Positions 1-10,809 of a stretch of 64,000 nucleotides of DNA are shown here, piece by piece (position 1 is the stretch's first letter; each line of letters starts with the position of its first letter). Origin of the DNA: Anodontia alba. Its lineage: Eukaryota; Mollusca; Bivalvia; Lucinida; Lucinidae. The translations under genes were made by a program, and so were the position numbers. The notes beneath the pieces were generated by a model. That model was not told the DNA's origin. It worked only from the letters and a program-made list of their open reading frames with translations, and ran no database searches. The stretch covers positions 123,635,577 through 123,699,576 of the forward strand of contig OZ024824.1 of NCBI GenBank assembly GCA_964016985.1, in the 5' to 3' direction.

Positions 1-186
1 GTAAATATTTTAGTCTTTCTTTTTTCACATTTAAAGTCAATTTGAATGTCAAAGGTAGAAAGATGGGAAAAAGTTAATAGACTTTCGTTTTTCAATCGTC
101 GAAATTGGTCAAGAAATAAAGTTTTGCACAGTTCGTATAGGTAATAAAAGATGCAGTATTGGTTTCCTTGCTGCAGGAGTTAATTA

Positions 187-518
187 CAGTCGACTCCCGT
201 TATCTCGAACTCGCTTATCTCGAATAACCGCTTATCTCGAAGTGAAAATCTGGTCCCTGTTTTAACACAGAGATCTACCAACAGGCAATAAAATATTGTG
301 GAAAAGAGGAGAAATTGCTCCTTAGGAGCAATTTCTCCTCTTTTCCACAATATTTTCAAAATGTCTCTAACTTAGGAGTCAGATTACATATTCATTCTGT
401 TAAAGGTGGTTGTTCGATTAATTGTTTTCCTGAGTCCGCAAATCTGATATGTCGAAGTACGGATATCTCGAACTGTTTCATAGAGTCCCTTGGAGTTCGA
501 GATAACGAGAGTTGACTG
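187..518. mobile_element. pogo/Tigger-like MITE with long central palindrome
   Basis: The ends are inverted repeats (CAGTCGACTC.CGTTATCTCGAA and its complement), flanked by TA on both sides as expected for Tc/mariner-pogo insertion. The centre, 292-354, is a perfect 63-bp palindrome with 31-base arms (half-site GGAGAAATTGCTCCT). No transposase is encoded, so it is non-autonomous. Confidence 0.85.
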
Positions 519-613
519 TAGTTGTGTTACATAAAATATGCATAATCATAAGATAAGAAAACATGGTTTAAATTTTTAAGAGGCTAGTCCATCATGGAAA
601 AGCCATTTTCCAA

Positions 614-1095
614 CATTCTGAACCCTATGCAGATATTGGGTGTGTTACTGTACCAATCAGCGACAAGCATGGAAACAATACTAAAGCACATCAAGAATAT
701 AAAACTTTGCGGATATGGAAACACAGAAAAACGAATTTGATGAAGAAATAATAATATCTAAAGAAGAAGTAACACGTTTTAATTATACTGAAGTATGTCA
801 CGAATGCAATAAAAAGTACACAAAGGAAGATGTTCCTGTTAGAGATTACTGTCATGTGACAAGAAAGTACAGAGGCTCTGCACATAATACATGTAATATA
901 TCATTTAGATTATCTTATAAAATACCCCCTATATTTCATCATTTGGGAGGGATAGGATGACCACCTTATTATGCAAGAGATAAGAAAATTAAAAAAGTCT
1001 ATTAATATTATTCCAAATAATACGGAAAGAAAATGACCTTTATGATTAGTGATTTAGTTTTCATAGACTCCTTTGAATGCATGAGCTATGAGCAG
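614..1095 (+). pseudogene. Polinton/Maverick-type family B DNA polymerase fragment, broken
   Basis: Three pieces in different frames add up to a short stretch of a protein-primed family B polymerase of the Polinton kind. 614-715 reads Y-A-D-I-G-C...N-N-T-K-A-H. 715-950 contains C-H-E-C-N...V-R-D-Y-C-H-V-T-R-K-Y-R-G-S-A-H-N, a Cys/His cluster typical of this group. About 952-1085 continues D-D-H-L-I-M-Q-E-I and then, after another shift, L-V-F-I-D-S-F. A stretch between the first two pieces is missing, and there are frameshifts near 950 and 1033. It is a dead remnant; no capsid, integrase or terminal repeats are nearby. Confidence 0.72.
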
Positions 1096-1299
1096 TAGTT
1101 CGTTTAATCTTGCTAATGATTTATTAAAATAAAGCTTACGTCATGCCAAGAATGATTTAAAGTTTGATAGCCTTGAGTTAATAATTAAACAAGAGGACCA
1201 TCATGGTCCTATATCGCTCACCTGAGCAAACAGATTTGTATACTTACTGTTGAAGTTTCAGCCAAGTTCACTGCTCTGAATTTTTATAGCCCTGTATCC

Positions 1300-4200
1300 A
1301 CCACAACACCCCCATCCCCCATGCTTTTTTTTTCTTTTTAACGCATCATGACAACTTGAACTAAATCTTGAAAAAGGGTCACCAAAGCAACATTTCTGCC
1401 AAGTTATAATGAAATTGGTCAGTGGTTTCTGATAAAGATTTTTAAAGTGATTTATATAGCTATAAGGCCCTACCCCCTAACGGCCATTTTTTTTGACGAA
1501 TCATGACAGCTTGAACAAACTTTGTAGAGGGTCACCAAAGAAACATTCCAGCCAAGTTACATTGAAATCGGTTCAGTGGTTTCTGACAAGAAGATTTTCA
1601 AAGTTTTCTATCTAGATATATAGGGAAAAAAAGCCACACCCACTAGCAGCCATGTTTTTTCGGCAAATCTGGATTGCTTGAACATTTTTGGTAGAGGGTC
1701 ACCAAAGCAACATTGAAATCGGTGTGGGGGTATTTGACAAGAAGAATTTCAAAGATTTCTACACTGATATATATGGAAAATAAGCCCCGCCCTCCTGGGG
1801 GCCATTTTTTTGACTATCATGAAGGCTTGAACAATCTTGGTAGAAGGTCACCAAAGCAACATTCCTGTCAAATTACATTGAACTCGGTCCAAAAGTTTCT
1901 TTCGAGAAGATTTTTAAAGTTTTTTATATAAATATATAGGGAAATAAGCCCCGCCCCCTAGCGGCTATGTGTTTTGACGAATCATGACAGCTTGAACAAC
2001 CTTGGTAGAGGGTCACCAAAGAAACATTTCCTGTCAGGTTATATTGAAATCGGCCCAGTGGTTTCTGACAAGAGGTTTATTAAAGTTTTCTAAATAGATA
2101 TATAGGGAAAATAAGCCCTACCCGCTTGCGACCATGTTTTTTTGACAAATCACGATTACTTGAAAAATCGTGGGAGAGGGTCCCCAAGGATATATTTTTG
2201 CCAAGTTATATTAAAATCGGTCCAGTGGTTTCTGACAAGAAAATTTTTAAAGTTTTCTATATAGATATATGGGGAAAATAAGCCCCACCCACTGGGAGCC
2301 ATGTTTTTTGACGAATCATGACGGTTTGAACAATCTTGATAGAGGGTTACATAAGACACATTCCTGCAATGTTATATTCAAATCTGTCCAGTGGTTTCTG
2401 ACAATCATTAAAGTTTTCTATATAGATATACAGGGGAAATAAGCCCCACCCCTAGCAGCCATTTTTTAACAAATCATGACAGCTTGAGCAATCTTGGTAA
2501 AGGGTCACCAAGGTAAACATGTCTGCCAAGTTGTATTGAAATTGGTCCAATGGTTTCTGACAAGAAGATTTTTTCAAGTTTTCTATATGGATATATAGGA
2601 AAAATAAGCCCCGCCCCCTATCAGCCATGTTTTTTGACAAATCATGACGGCTTGAACAATCTTGGTAAAGGGTCACCAAGGAAACATTTCTGCCAAGTAA
2701 TACTGAAATCGGTCCAGTAGTTTCTGACAAGAAGATCTTTTTCAAGTTTTCTATATAGATATATAGGGAAAATAAGCCCCGCCCCCTTGCAGCCATATTT
2801 TTTGACGAATCATGACGGCTTGAACCTTGGTAGAGGGTGACCAAAGAAACATTCCTGCCAAGTTATATCCTCTTCCTCTTGGGGTCTGGGAAGGGCTTCG
2901 GTTTGTGATTGTGGCACTCCCTAGACTTTTCTCTTACCTTTTTTTCTATATAGATATATAGGGAAAATAAACCCCTACCCCTAGCGACCAAGTTTTTTGG
3001 AGAATCACGGTTACTTGAACAATCATGTTAGAGGGTCACCAAGAAAACATTTTTGCCAAGTTATAATGAAATAGATCCAGTGGTTTCTGACAAAAAGATT
3101 TTTTAAGTTTTCTATATAGATATATAGGGAAAATAAGCCCCGCCCCCTGGCGGCCATGTTTTGTGACGAATCCAAATGGCTCGAACAATCTTGGTAGAAA
3201 ATCACCAAAGGAACATTTCTGCGAAATCAGTCCAGTGGTTTCTGACAAGAAGATTTATTAAGTTTTCTATATAGATATATACGGAAAATAAGCCCTGCCC
3301 CCTGGCGACCACGTTTTTGACGAATCCAAATGGCTCGAACAATTTTGGTAGAGGATCACCAGAGGAACATTTCTATCAAATTATATCACAATCTGTCCAG
3401 TGGTTTCTGACAAATTGTTTATAAAAGTTTTCTATAAATAAAATAAACCCCGCCCCCTGGCGGCCATGTTTTTTGACAAATCCAAATAGCTTAAACAATC
3501 TTGGTAGAGGATCACCAAAGGAACAATTCTGCCAAATTGTATTGCATTTTGTCCAGTAGTTTCTGACAAGAAGATTTCTATATAGATATATAGGGAAAAT
3601 AAGCCCCGCCCCCTGGCGGCCATGTTTTTTGACGAATCCAATTGACTTAAACAGTCTTGGTAGAGGATCACCAAAGCAACAGATTCTGCAAAATTATATG
3701 GAAATCAGTCCAGTAGTTTCTGACAAGAAGATTTTTTTAAGTTTTCTATATCGATATATATAGGGGAAAAAAGCCCCGCCCCCTGGCGGCCATGTTTTTT
3801 GACGAATCCAAATGGCTTAAACAGTCTTGGTAGAGGATCATCAAAGCAACATTTCTGCAAAATTATATGGAAATCAGTCCAGTAGTTTCTGACGAGAAGA
3901 TTTTTTAAGTTTTCTATATCGATATATATAGGGAAAATAAGCCCTGCACCCTGGCGGCCATGTTTTTTGACGAATCCAATTGGCTTGAACAATCTTGGTA
4001 GAGGATCACCAAAGGAACATGTCTACCAAATTATATCGCAATCGGTCCAGTTTCTGACAAGAAGAAATTTTAAGTTTTTTTTTATATAGATATATAGGGA
4101 AAATAAGCCCCGCCCACTGGCAGTGATGTTTTTTGACGAATCCAAATGGCTTGAACAATCTTGGTAGAGGATCACCAAAGCAACATTTCTGCAAAATTAT

Positions 4201-4590
4201 ATGGAAATCGGTCCCGTGGTTTCTGACAAGACGATTTTTAAACTTTTCTATATAGATATATACTGAAAATAAGCCCCGCCCCCTGGTGGCCATGATTTTT
4301 GACGAATTCAAATGGCTTTAACAATGTTGGTAGAGGATCACCAAAGGAACATTTTTGCAAAATTATATGGAAATTGGTCTAGTGGTTTCTGACAAGAAGA
4401 TTTTTAATTTTTTCTATAAGGATATATAGGGAAAATAAGCCCCGCCCCCTGGCGGCCATGTTTTTTGCCGAATCCAAATTGCTTGAACAATCTTGGTAGA
4501 GGATTACCAAAGGAACATTTTTGCAAAATTATATTGAAATCGGTCCAGTGGTTTCGGACAAGAAGATTTATTAAGTTTTTAGTTAAAAAA
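1300..4590. repeat. Tandem array, ~165-bp unit, about 20 copies
   Basis: Each unit carries gacgaatcatgacggcttgaac, a caccaaag..aacatt segment, cagtggtttctgacaagaag, and atagatatatagggaaaataagccc. The ORFs on the minus strand (repeating K-H-G-R-Q-G-A-G-L) are by-products of the repeat. Copies from about 3.1 kb onward share the gaatccaaatggct variant, while earlier ones read gaatcatgacggct, so the array has at least two subfamilies in blocks. Confidence 0.92.
2868..2943 (+). mobile_element. T-tailed dispersed repeat, short copy inside the array
   Basis: Only the last ~75 bases of the family are present (cctcttggggtctgggaagggc to actccctagacttttctcttacctttttt). It interrupts a unit of the ~165-bp array. 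Full copies lie at 24300, 36819 and 55041. Confidence 0.8.
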
Positions 4591-4983
4591 AAATATTTTT
4601 AGCTCCTGTGACCTAGATATGCAATGGACCGGAACCATTTGAACAAGTTTGAAAGAGGACTAACCAAGGATCATTCCTGTGGAGTTTGGTCAAATTCCAA
4701 CCAGTGGTTTAGGAGGAGATGTTGTTTAAAGATTGTGGACGGACGGACATACGGACGACGACGAAGACGACGGACGGTGAGTGATCACAATAGCTCATTT
4801 TGAGCCTTCGGCTCAGGTAAGCTAAAAAAGAAGTCTGTCCCTATGATTACATGGATGGTTTTGGCCCATTCGTAGAGAAGGGGCTATCACCGATAAATGA
4901 ATTCTATTCTTAAATAACTGATGAAAATATTAATGGCTCTGATTATGAACTGCCCAGACTGTATGAAACATTTTCAAATGTAA

Positions 4984-5260
4984 CATTACGAAAACATGCC
5001 TCTTCAAATATACGAAACATTTTACCACCAAAAAATGAAAATTTTCAGATACAAAAGTCTGATATTTTTCACATTTCTGCTCAAAATATAGATTGTGGGT
5101 ACTCGTTAGAACCGCCTCGACGAGTCGGTTCTAACGAGTATCCACAATATGTTTTTGAGCAGAAATAAGAAAAATAATATATACCCCTGTAAACCCCAGT
5201 TTTACTATACAAAAGTTGGGTTTAAGGGGGGCAATATCATATAGGTATGTTTTCGTGATG
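4984..5260 (-). mobile_element. Fold-back MITE (family F)
   Basis: Family F has asymmetric ends, CATCACGAAAACATRCCTATATAATTTTGACC on one side and CATTACGAAAACAYGCCTATTCAAATATATTG on the other. The first ~17 bases act as a TIR. The centre is a ~95-bp near-perfect palindrome (half-site ATTGTGGGTACTCGTTAG then AACCGCCTCG), and there is a smaller hairpin AAACCCCACTTTTA/TAAAACTGGGGTTT. This copy is complete and in the reverse orientation (cattac end first). Confidence 0.88.
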
Positions 5261-6258
5261 ATGTGAACTATTACAGTCGACAATGTCAGACAAAGAATGT
5301 GTTTTTCACCCAAGCCTAGGAAAAACACTATTCGAAAATACACAATATTAAATGCTTGTGCATTTTGTCACTAGTCTTTGCCCTTAGTCACCACAGAATG
5401 CATATAATTTCGTGGACACACTAAGGGCGATTCTAATGTCTATAGCTCAACATATGGTATCGATGAGAAATAAGAACCTAGCAAGCTTTGTACCTAAATA
5501 TATATCGGAACGTTATCGGCCCGAAAGGATTCCTATCAGCATGATAAACGTTCAGTTAGATTTAATTAGAATGCTAGAAGAGATACGACATATTTTGTTG
5601 TCATGAGGTATAATATCTAATGATTATGTAGGCGATTTATTGTGAAGAGTCTGAGTTTGTTAAATATGCTTCCATACTTTACAAGGGAAACAGCTTTTGC
5701 GACTTTTTCCTATTTTCTTTTCTATTTACTAAACTCCTTCTGTAAAGCGTCTACTCTACAAAGGAAAATATTTGCGCCCGGCCCCCCACCCCATCTCCCA
5801 CTGGTAGAAACTTTTTCTGTTACAGTAAATTCTTTTAGGATAGCGACAGTCCTGTAACCTCCGATGAAAAGCTGCTATGCTAATTAATTAAATAATAATC
5901 ACTGCTAACATATGGCAATTGACCCTGTTTATCACGGCAAAGCTATACAAACTAGATTAATTTCAGTTTCCGGTAGCAGGAGAAAGTTCTGACCAATTTT
6001 AAAATGTCATGTGAATGCTACAATATTTAATAATTTAAAATGATAAAGCACTCCAAGTTTTCGTGCAAGTATTTGATAGAGAAGAAAATACCTAAAGTGA
6101 TTTCTATTAGTCATATACATGTATATAGAACTATTTTCAGTAAAAGAAAAGAACATTTTAGTCAAAACAAAATTGTATTTGTTTCAGATTTACATCTGCG
6201 AAGCTAACAATGTTACAGAATAATTTCATTCCGCTACTCATATGAAAACATATACTTT
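5261..6258. other. Unassigned stretch
   Basis: No gene is recognised. A 64-codon ORF at 5412-5606 (plus strand) has an even composition (R-A-I-L-M-S-I-A-Q-H-M-V...L-I-R-M-L-E-E-I-R-H) and is the only part that looks protein-like, but no family is recognised and no splice sites frame it convincingly. The rest is AT-rich. Confidence 0.3.
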
Positions 6259-6527
6259 CATCACGAAAACATACCTATATTATTTTGACCCCCTTAAACC
6301 CCACTTTTATATAGTAAAACTGGGGTATACAATATTTTTCTTATTTCTGCTCAAAAACATAGATTGTGGGTACTCGTTAGAACCGCCTCGTCGAGGCGGT
6401 TCTAACGAGTACCCACAATCTATGTTTTGAGCAGAAATATGAAAAGTATCAGATTATTTTGTCTGAAAACTTTCAGTTTTTGGTGGTGAACTTTTCAATA
6501 TATTTGAATAGGCGTGTTTTCGTAATG
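6259..6527 (+). mobile_element. Fold-back MITE (family F), complete
   Basis: Forward orientation (catcac end first). The central palindrome is at about 6345-6440, with only the CCTCG/CGAGG turn between the arms. No ORF of its own. Confidence 0.9.
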
Positions 6528-6606
6528 TAAATTTAGTACGGACCTGCAAGTAAACAAATGCAACCACATCTCCCGCTTGTATCAGAATTCATGTTGATTT
6601 GTCTTT

Positions 6607-6886
6607 CATTACGAAAACCTGCCTAATCAAATATACTGAAAAGTTAATCACCGAAAAATTGAAAATTTTCAGAAAAAAAAATTCAAATATTTTTCATATT
6701 TCTGCTTAAAACATAGATTGTGGGTACTCGTTAGAACCGCCTCGCAGAGGCTGTTCTAACGAATACCCACAATCAATGTTTTGAGCAGAAATAAGAAAAA
6801 TAATGTATACCCCTATAAACCCCAGTTTTACTCTATAAAAGTGGGGTTGAAGGGGGTCAAAATTATATAGGCGTGTTTTCGTGATG
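6607..6886 (-). mobile_element. Fold-back MITE (family F), complete
   Basis: Reverse orientation. It lies 80 bases from the previous copy in opposite orientation. The palindrome centre has diverged (CCTCGCAGAGGC). Confidence 0.9.
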
Positions 6887-7299
6887 GAACAATATTGAGG
6901 AAGAAGTATTTTATCAATTACTGCGAGATGGCTAAGTTTGTATGTACGTGCAAATTGCTAATATTGAGGGTAATTAAAATAATTAGTGGAAAGCACCAAA
7001 CGAGCAGGTACCATTCTCTGCGTACCATCCAGTGCTTTCAGGAACAGTGTACCAGTAACAGGCAGTGGTCCATGTGGTTTGATATATCCACGATAACCAT
7101 GCCATATATGTTAAGAACATTTAAATGACTTACGAAACTATGCACCACATTTCCGTTTAGATTAAACATAAAGGAAGTGATTTACGAACTTACATATTTC
7201 ATTTCTGTTAATGAAGATTTACAAAACTATATATAGCAGTTTCGTTTAATCTAACATTCATTATTCCCATAATAAATACAGGTTTAAACACAAGCTCTA
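6887..7299. other. Unassigned stretch
   Basis: No recognised gene or repeat; AT-rich, with short ORFs only. Confidence 0.3.
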
Positions 7300-7560
7300 A
7301 CAGCATTAATTGGACATCGTCTAGCGAAAAAGTGTCTTCGGAATGCGCTTGAAGGGGCGGATTCGGATAATCCTATACATGCGCAAAGTATCATTCGAAC
7401 CTTTGCTCTCCATTCATACATTCTATAGTCTTCATGACTAGGTAAGAACACAGGGAAGGCCCTGATCAGACTGTGCGGATGCGCAGACTGATCCAGGCCC
7501 TCGCTGTTTGCATATGCCCGAAAATACATTTTCGCATGACGCGGAGCAATTATGGTCTTT
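7300..7560 (-). mobile_element. Short TIR repeat with GCGCAG..CTGATCAG core (family G)
   Basis: Family G copies run from gccatgcgaaaa to ttttcgc.tgacgc, a short inverted end. They contain gcgcagtctgatcagg, ccgctaacagaatcag and gcatgcgc segments. This copy is reversed. Related or partial copies occur at about 7660-7800, 14540-14640, 18530-18610, 24180-24285, 38690-38760, 39090-39200, 45715-45895, 60100-60190 and 61890-62010. A 93-codon minus-strand ORF over it is not a gene. Confidence 0.7.
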
Positions 7561-8126
7561 CCCATATCATGTAATTAAGACAACAAGAAAGCATACGTTC
7601 TCTCTAATGAGCAACATTAATCATAATTATTATTCCTATTATCACTCAAATGAGCGTGCATTTTAATATGAGCCGGGCACAGCATTTTCTACAAGATTGT
7701 TTGTGCGCCCAGTGAAGAATCAGATCAGCCGGCGCATCCACGCAGGCTGATCAGTATTTGTTGTGCGCTTGAAGACGTTTTCAGCTCATAGTTACCCAAA
7801 GAGTGCCATTCGATGTATTTGATGAGTTTTAAAAGTACATGGATCGGCGGTAGATTTTTTTTCTTTCTAATTTTCTGTCTGTCTGACTGGCTGGCTTTTT
7901 CAGTAGAATAACAGGACAGAATATACTAAATGCTTGAGAACTTCAGAGGAAAAGCCTCAACATACAATGATATTTGGTTAAAGTGTTGTGAGATTTTAAA
8001 CGTCTCAGAGGTCGTCACTGTGGTATTTTCAGTCACCTGACCAGGTTTTACAAATGTGTGTTTATACACTTTAGATATTTCTGCCACGTCTTTGCACCAA
8101 GTCCCTTCTGAAAGGGGTGTACTCAT

Positions 8127-8142
<16 letters not shown>

Positions 8143-8175
<33 letters not shown>

Positions 8176-8198
8176 AAAAAAAAAAAAAAAAAAAAAGC
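8143..8198. repeat. (GATA)n microsatellite plus poly(A)
   Basis: Perfect agat repeats run from about 8143 to 8174, followed by about 22 A. Confidence 0.95.
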
Positions 8199-8319
8199 AA
8201 CAAATTCTTTAGAATAGGCACGTTTCAGACGGGATGCAAACCAATCTTGTCAGTTACCTCTCCTATATATCTTAAGTGTATAAACACACATTTTTAAAAC
8301 CTGGTCAGGTTTATAATTA

Positions 8320-8755
8320 TTTACTTTTATTTATTCAACACATGGGCCACCACATCGAGTCAAAATATCGAAAGACTTTCAAAACTGCAAAAACGAGCTG
8401 CCCGTATTATTTTGCAAGCTGAATTCAGAACGCCGTCTGCTACTATGTTCCAAGAGCTCGGATGGCTAACTATACCTAAAAGATTAATTTATAATAAAGC
8501 TATTTTAACTTATAAGGCACTAAATAATATGACACCAACATATATCTACTAAAGCCAATGCCAATCGCCCATGAACGATCATTGAGATCATCTTCAAACG
8601 GCCTCTTTTCGGGCCCAAGATCAAGAACTGCACTATACGAACGCTCTTTCTCACACTCTGCCTCTCGGTTATGGAACTCAATGCCGACATCTCTAAGGAC
8701 AACAAATTCACTAAATGAATTCAAAACATCTCTTAAACAGTATCTTTAAATGTTT
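8320..8755 (+). mobile_element. LINE 3' end: C-terminal tail of a non-LTR ORF2, frameshifted
   Basis: The first frame reads L-Q-K-R-A-A-R-I-I-L-Q-A and A-I-L-T-Y-K-A-L-N-N-M-T-P. The second, from about 8558, reads R-S-L-R-S-S...R-S-F-S-H-S-A-S-R-L-W-N-S-M-P and ends with a stop after L-K-Q-Y-L. This is the well-known C-terminal tail of CR1/L2/Jockey-like LINEs. A frameshift near 8555 breaks it, and the RT core is absent. About 250 bases of 3' UTR probably follow. Confidence 0.75.
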
Positions 8756-9113
8756 TAATTTGATATATACGCATACAATAATAACTTTTACCATAAATAC
8801 GCAGTGTGCAATTTTCATTTCGATGTAGCGTTAATGTACTATTTTTCACTTTGTGAGCTATGAAAACTTTTATCAAACTCGTTCTTAAAATCTATTTAAT
8901 TCTTATCTCAATTTTAACTTTTAGGAACTCAAATCTATGATATTTTATTCAGCTTTAAATACTTTCCAACTTATTGCTTCCTGTACAAGAAAAACATTTC
9001 TTATTGTTGTATAAAATGTAAATATGTATGTATATGGTTGCATGCAATGTTTGTGTTTTACGTTGTTTTATGTTTAGTTTGCCATATATCTTTTATGGAG
9101 GGCCACTTGGTAG

Positions 9114-9992
9114 CATCAAGAAAACACGCCTATATAATGTTGACCCCCTTAAATCCCACTTTTATGTAGTAAAACTGGGGTTTACAGGGGTGTTACGAGC
9201 CAGGCGTAACGAGAAAGAAATGAAAGTGAAACCAGCAACAAGCTTTAATTATTAACAATATTTATTCACAAAAAAAAAAAAATGAGACATGATTCCAAAC
9301 AAAAGAATGTAAGTAGACAGTACCTTTCCAGTTTATGTCACAAAGTCCCTCAAAAATAATCCACGAGAATTTATAAAACAAATCCTTTGAATATCAGTTT
9401 CTGATCCCACAATTTAAAGTTCCTGAATTCAGAATTTAAGTCCAGAATGAATAAAATATTAAAGTAATCCAGTATAGAATAATTTCCAGTGAAAGTATAC
9501 AAAGATGCCCAGATGAAAATCTGTACTCCTTATATAATATCAAAGAAAGTTCTAGAAAAAGAATTTACTACAAGCATCTCTTATTTTCCAGTTCCAATCA
9601 AGAAACTTCTAAATCTTCCATGACATTCCAAAAAGAACTCAGTCCAGAATCAAGGACGTAAACATCATGTTATTGTAAACATGTTGTTCTAGAAAGTTAT
9701 TTTTGGAAACATAGTAAATAAAGCTATTTATGGAAACATAGTAAACATGTTGTTTAAAACAACTGAACACCCTGTTATATAACAGGGGTATATATTATTT
9801 TTTTATTTCTGCTCAAAAACATAGATTGTGGGTACTCGTTAGAACCGCATCGCCGAGGCGGTTCTAAAGAGTACCCACAATCTATGTTTTGAGCAGAAAT
9901 ATATAAAAATATCCGAGTTTTTTTATCCGAAAATGTTCATTTTTTTGGTGGTAAAATGTTCTATATAGTTGAATAGGCTTGTTTTCGTAATG
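9114..9992 (+). mobile_element. Fold-back MITE (family F) interrupted by a solo LTR
   Basis: The left part is at 9114-9190 and the right part, with the palindrome, at 9785-9992. Removing 9191-9784 plus one GGGG copy restores a normal family F sequence (..tttacaggggtata..). Forward orientation. Confidence 0.88.
9191..9784. mobile_element. Solo LTR (594 bp) inside the fold-back MITE
   Basis: It starts TGTTACGAG and ends TTATATAACA, so it has the 5-bp inverted ends TGTTA/TAACA usual for LTRs. It is flanked by GGGG on both sides (9187-9190 and 9785-9788), consistent with a 4-bp target duplication. No internal retroviral-type coding region is present. The Gypsy or BEL class is a guess from the TGTTACG start. 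Confidence 0.75.
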
Positions 9993-10154
9993 AATGGCTG
10001 TTTGAGCTAAAGTGTTACCCTCTAAAAACATTGTATAAATAGAATAAAATAAAAATAATCCTGAAATATACCCATTCCTATTTACGTCAAAACTCGTGTC
10101 AATCACAAAGAGTTACAGTGAATTTCATATATTGCAGGCGTGTACATTTGTTAG

Positions 10155-10405
10155 CATTACGACAACACGCCTATTCAAATATATTGAAAAATTTCACCAC
10201 CAAAAACTGAAAATTTTTCAGATAAAAATTCCGATACTTTTCATATTTCTGCTTCAAACATCGGCGAGGCGGTTCTAACTAGTACCCCCAATCTATGTTT
10301 TGAGTAGAAATAAAAAAAATAATGCATACCCCTGTAAACCCCAGTTTTACTATATAAAAGTGGGGTTTAAGGGGATCAAAATTATATAGGTATGTTTTCG
10401 TGATG
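10155..10405 (-). mobile_element. Fold-back MITE (family F), palindrome shortened
   Basis: Reverse orientation. One arm of the central palindrome is largely deleted (cttcaaacatcggcgaggcgg), so this copy can no longer form the long hairpin. Confidence 0.88.
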
Positions 10406-10809
10406 GTTTGCTTAAATATTTATCTGGAGGTGAACTGATGACAAATTTGAACCAAACCAATTTCATTACCTGGTGATATATATATATATATATATATACA
10501 AACTGCTGCTTTCTACGGCGTCTGATCAAGGTCTACACTATTTGTGTAGGTTTGTCCAAATACTTAGAATAAGACAAAAACATTTTACTTTGACCCGATT
10601 TAGTAAATTATTTCCTTTAAAATGTTAAAAGTCTGTAATTTTGTCGCTAGTATTTTTTTTATTTCCGTGGTAATGTAGACAGTAACAGTTATTTCTGTTT
10701 TCATGATAAGGCGTAAAATAAATAGCCGTGTTTCTGCTAACGTGCTAAAAAGGTAGGAGATTTATTTTATTTTCATGGCTAAGGTTCATTGACGATATTG
10801 ACATGAAGT

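Larger units (their letters stand above)
1190..4830. mobile_element. Element with terminal hairpins enclosing a ~165-bp tandem array
   Basis: It starts with a short hairpin (AGGACCATCATGGTCCT) and gctcacctgagc. It ends with a run of ggacgga/gacgacg repeats and ctcattttgagccttcggctcaggtaagc, so the two ends carry inverted ctcacctgagc-like words. The body is a tandem array. This layout resembles non-autonomous bivalve elements with tandem cores (pearl/Helitron-like), a tentative class. No ORF for a replicase or transposase is present. Confidence 0.7.

Noticed and set aside
3705..4311. Minus-strand ORFs of 95-101 codons with repeated K-H-G-R-Q-G-A-G-L
   Set aside because: They follow the ~165-bp tandem unit, change frame from unit to unit and have no start or splice context. 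Repeat by-products.
1300..4590. CRISPR-like regular spacing of conserved words
   Set aside because: Whole ~165-bp units are repeated with gradual divergence, there are no unique spacers, and the context is animal nuclear DNA.
5412..5606. 64-codon ORF with protein-like composition
   Set aside because: No family recognised, no convincing splice borders, and a single short ORF in AT-rich intergenic DNA is expected by chance. Mentioned as unassigned only.
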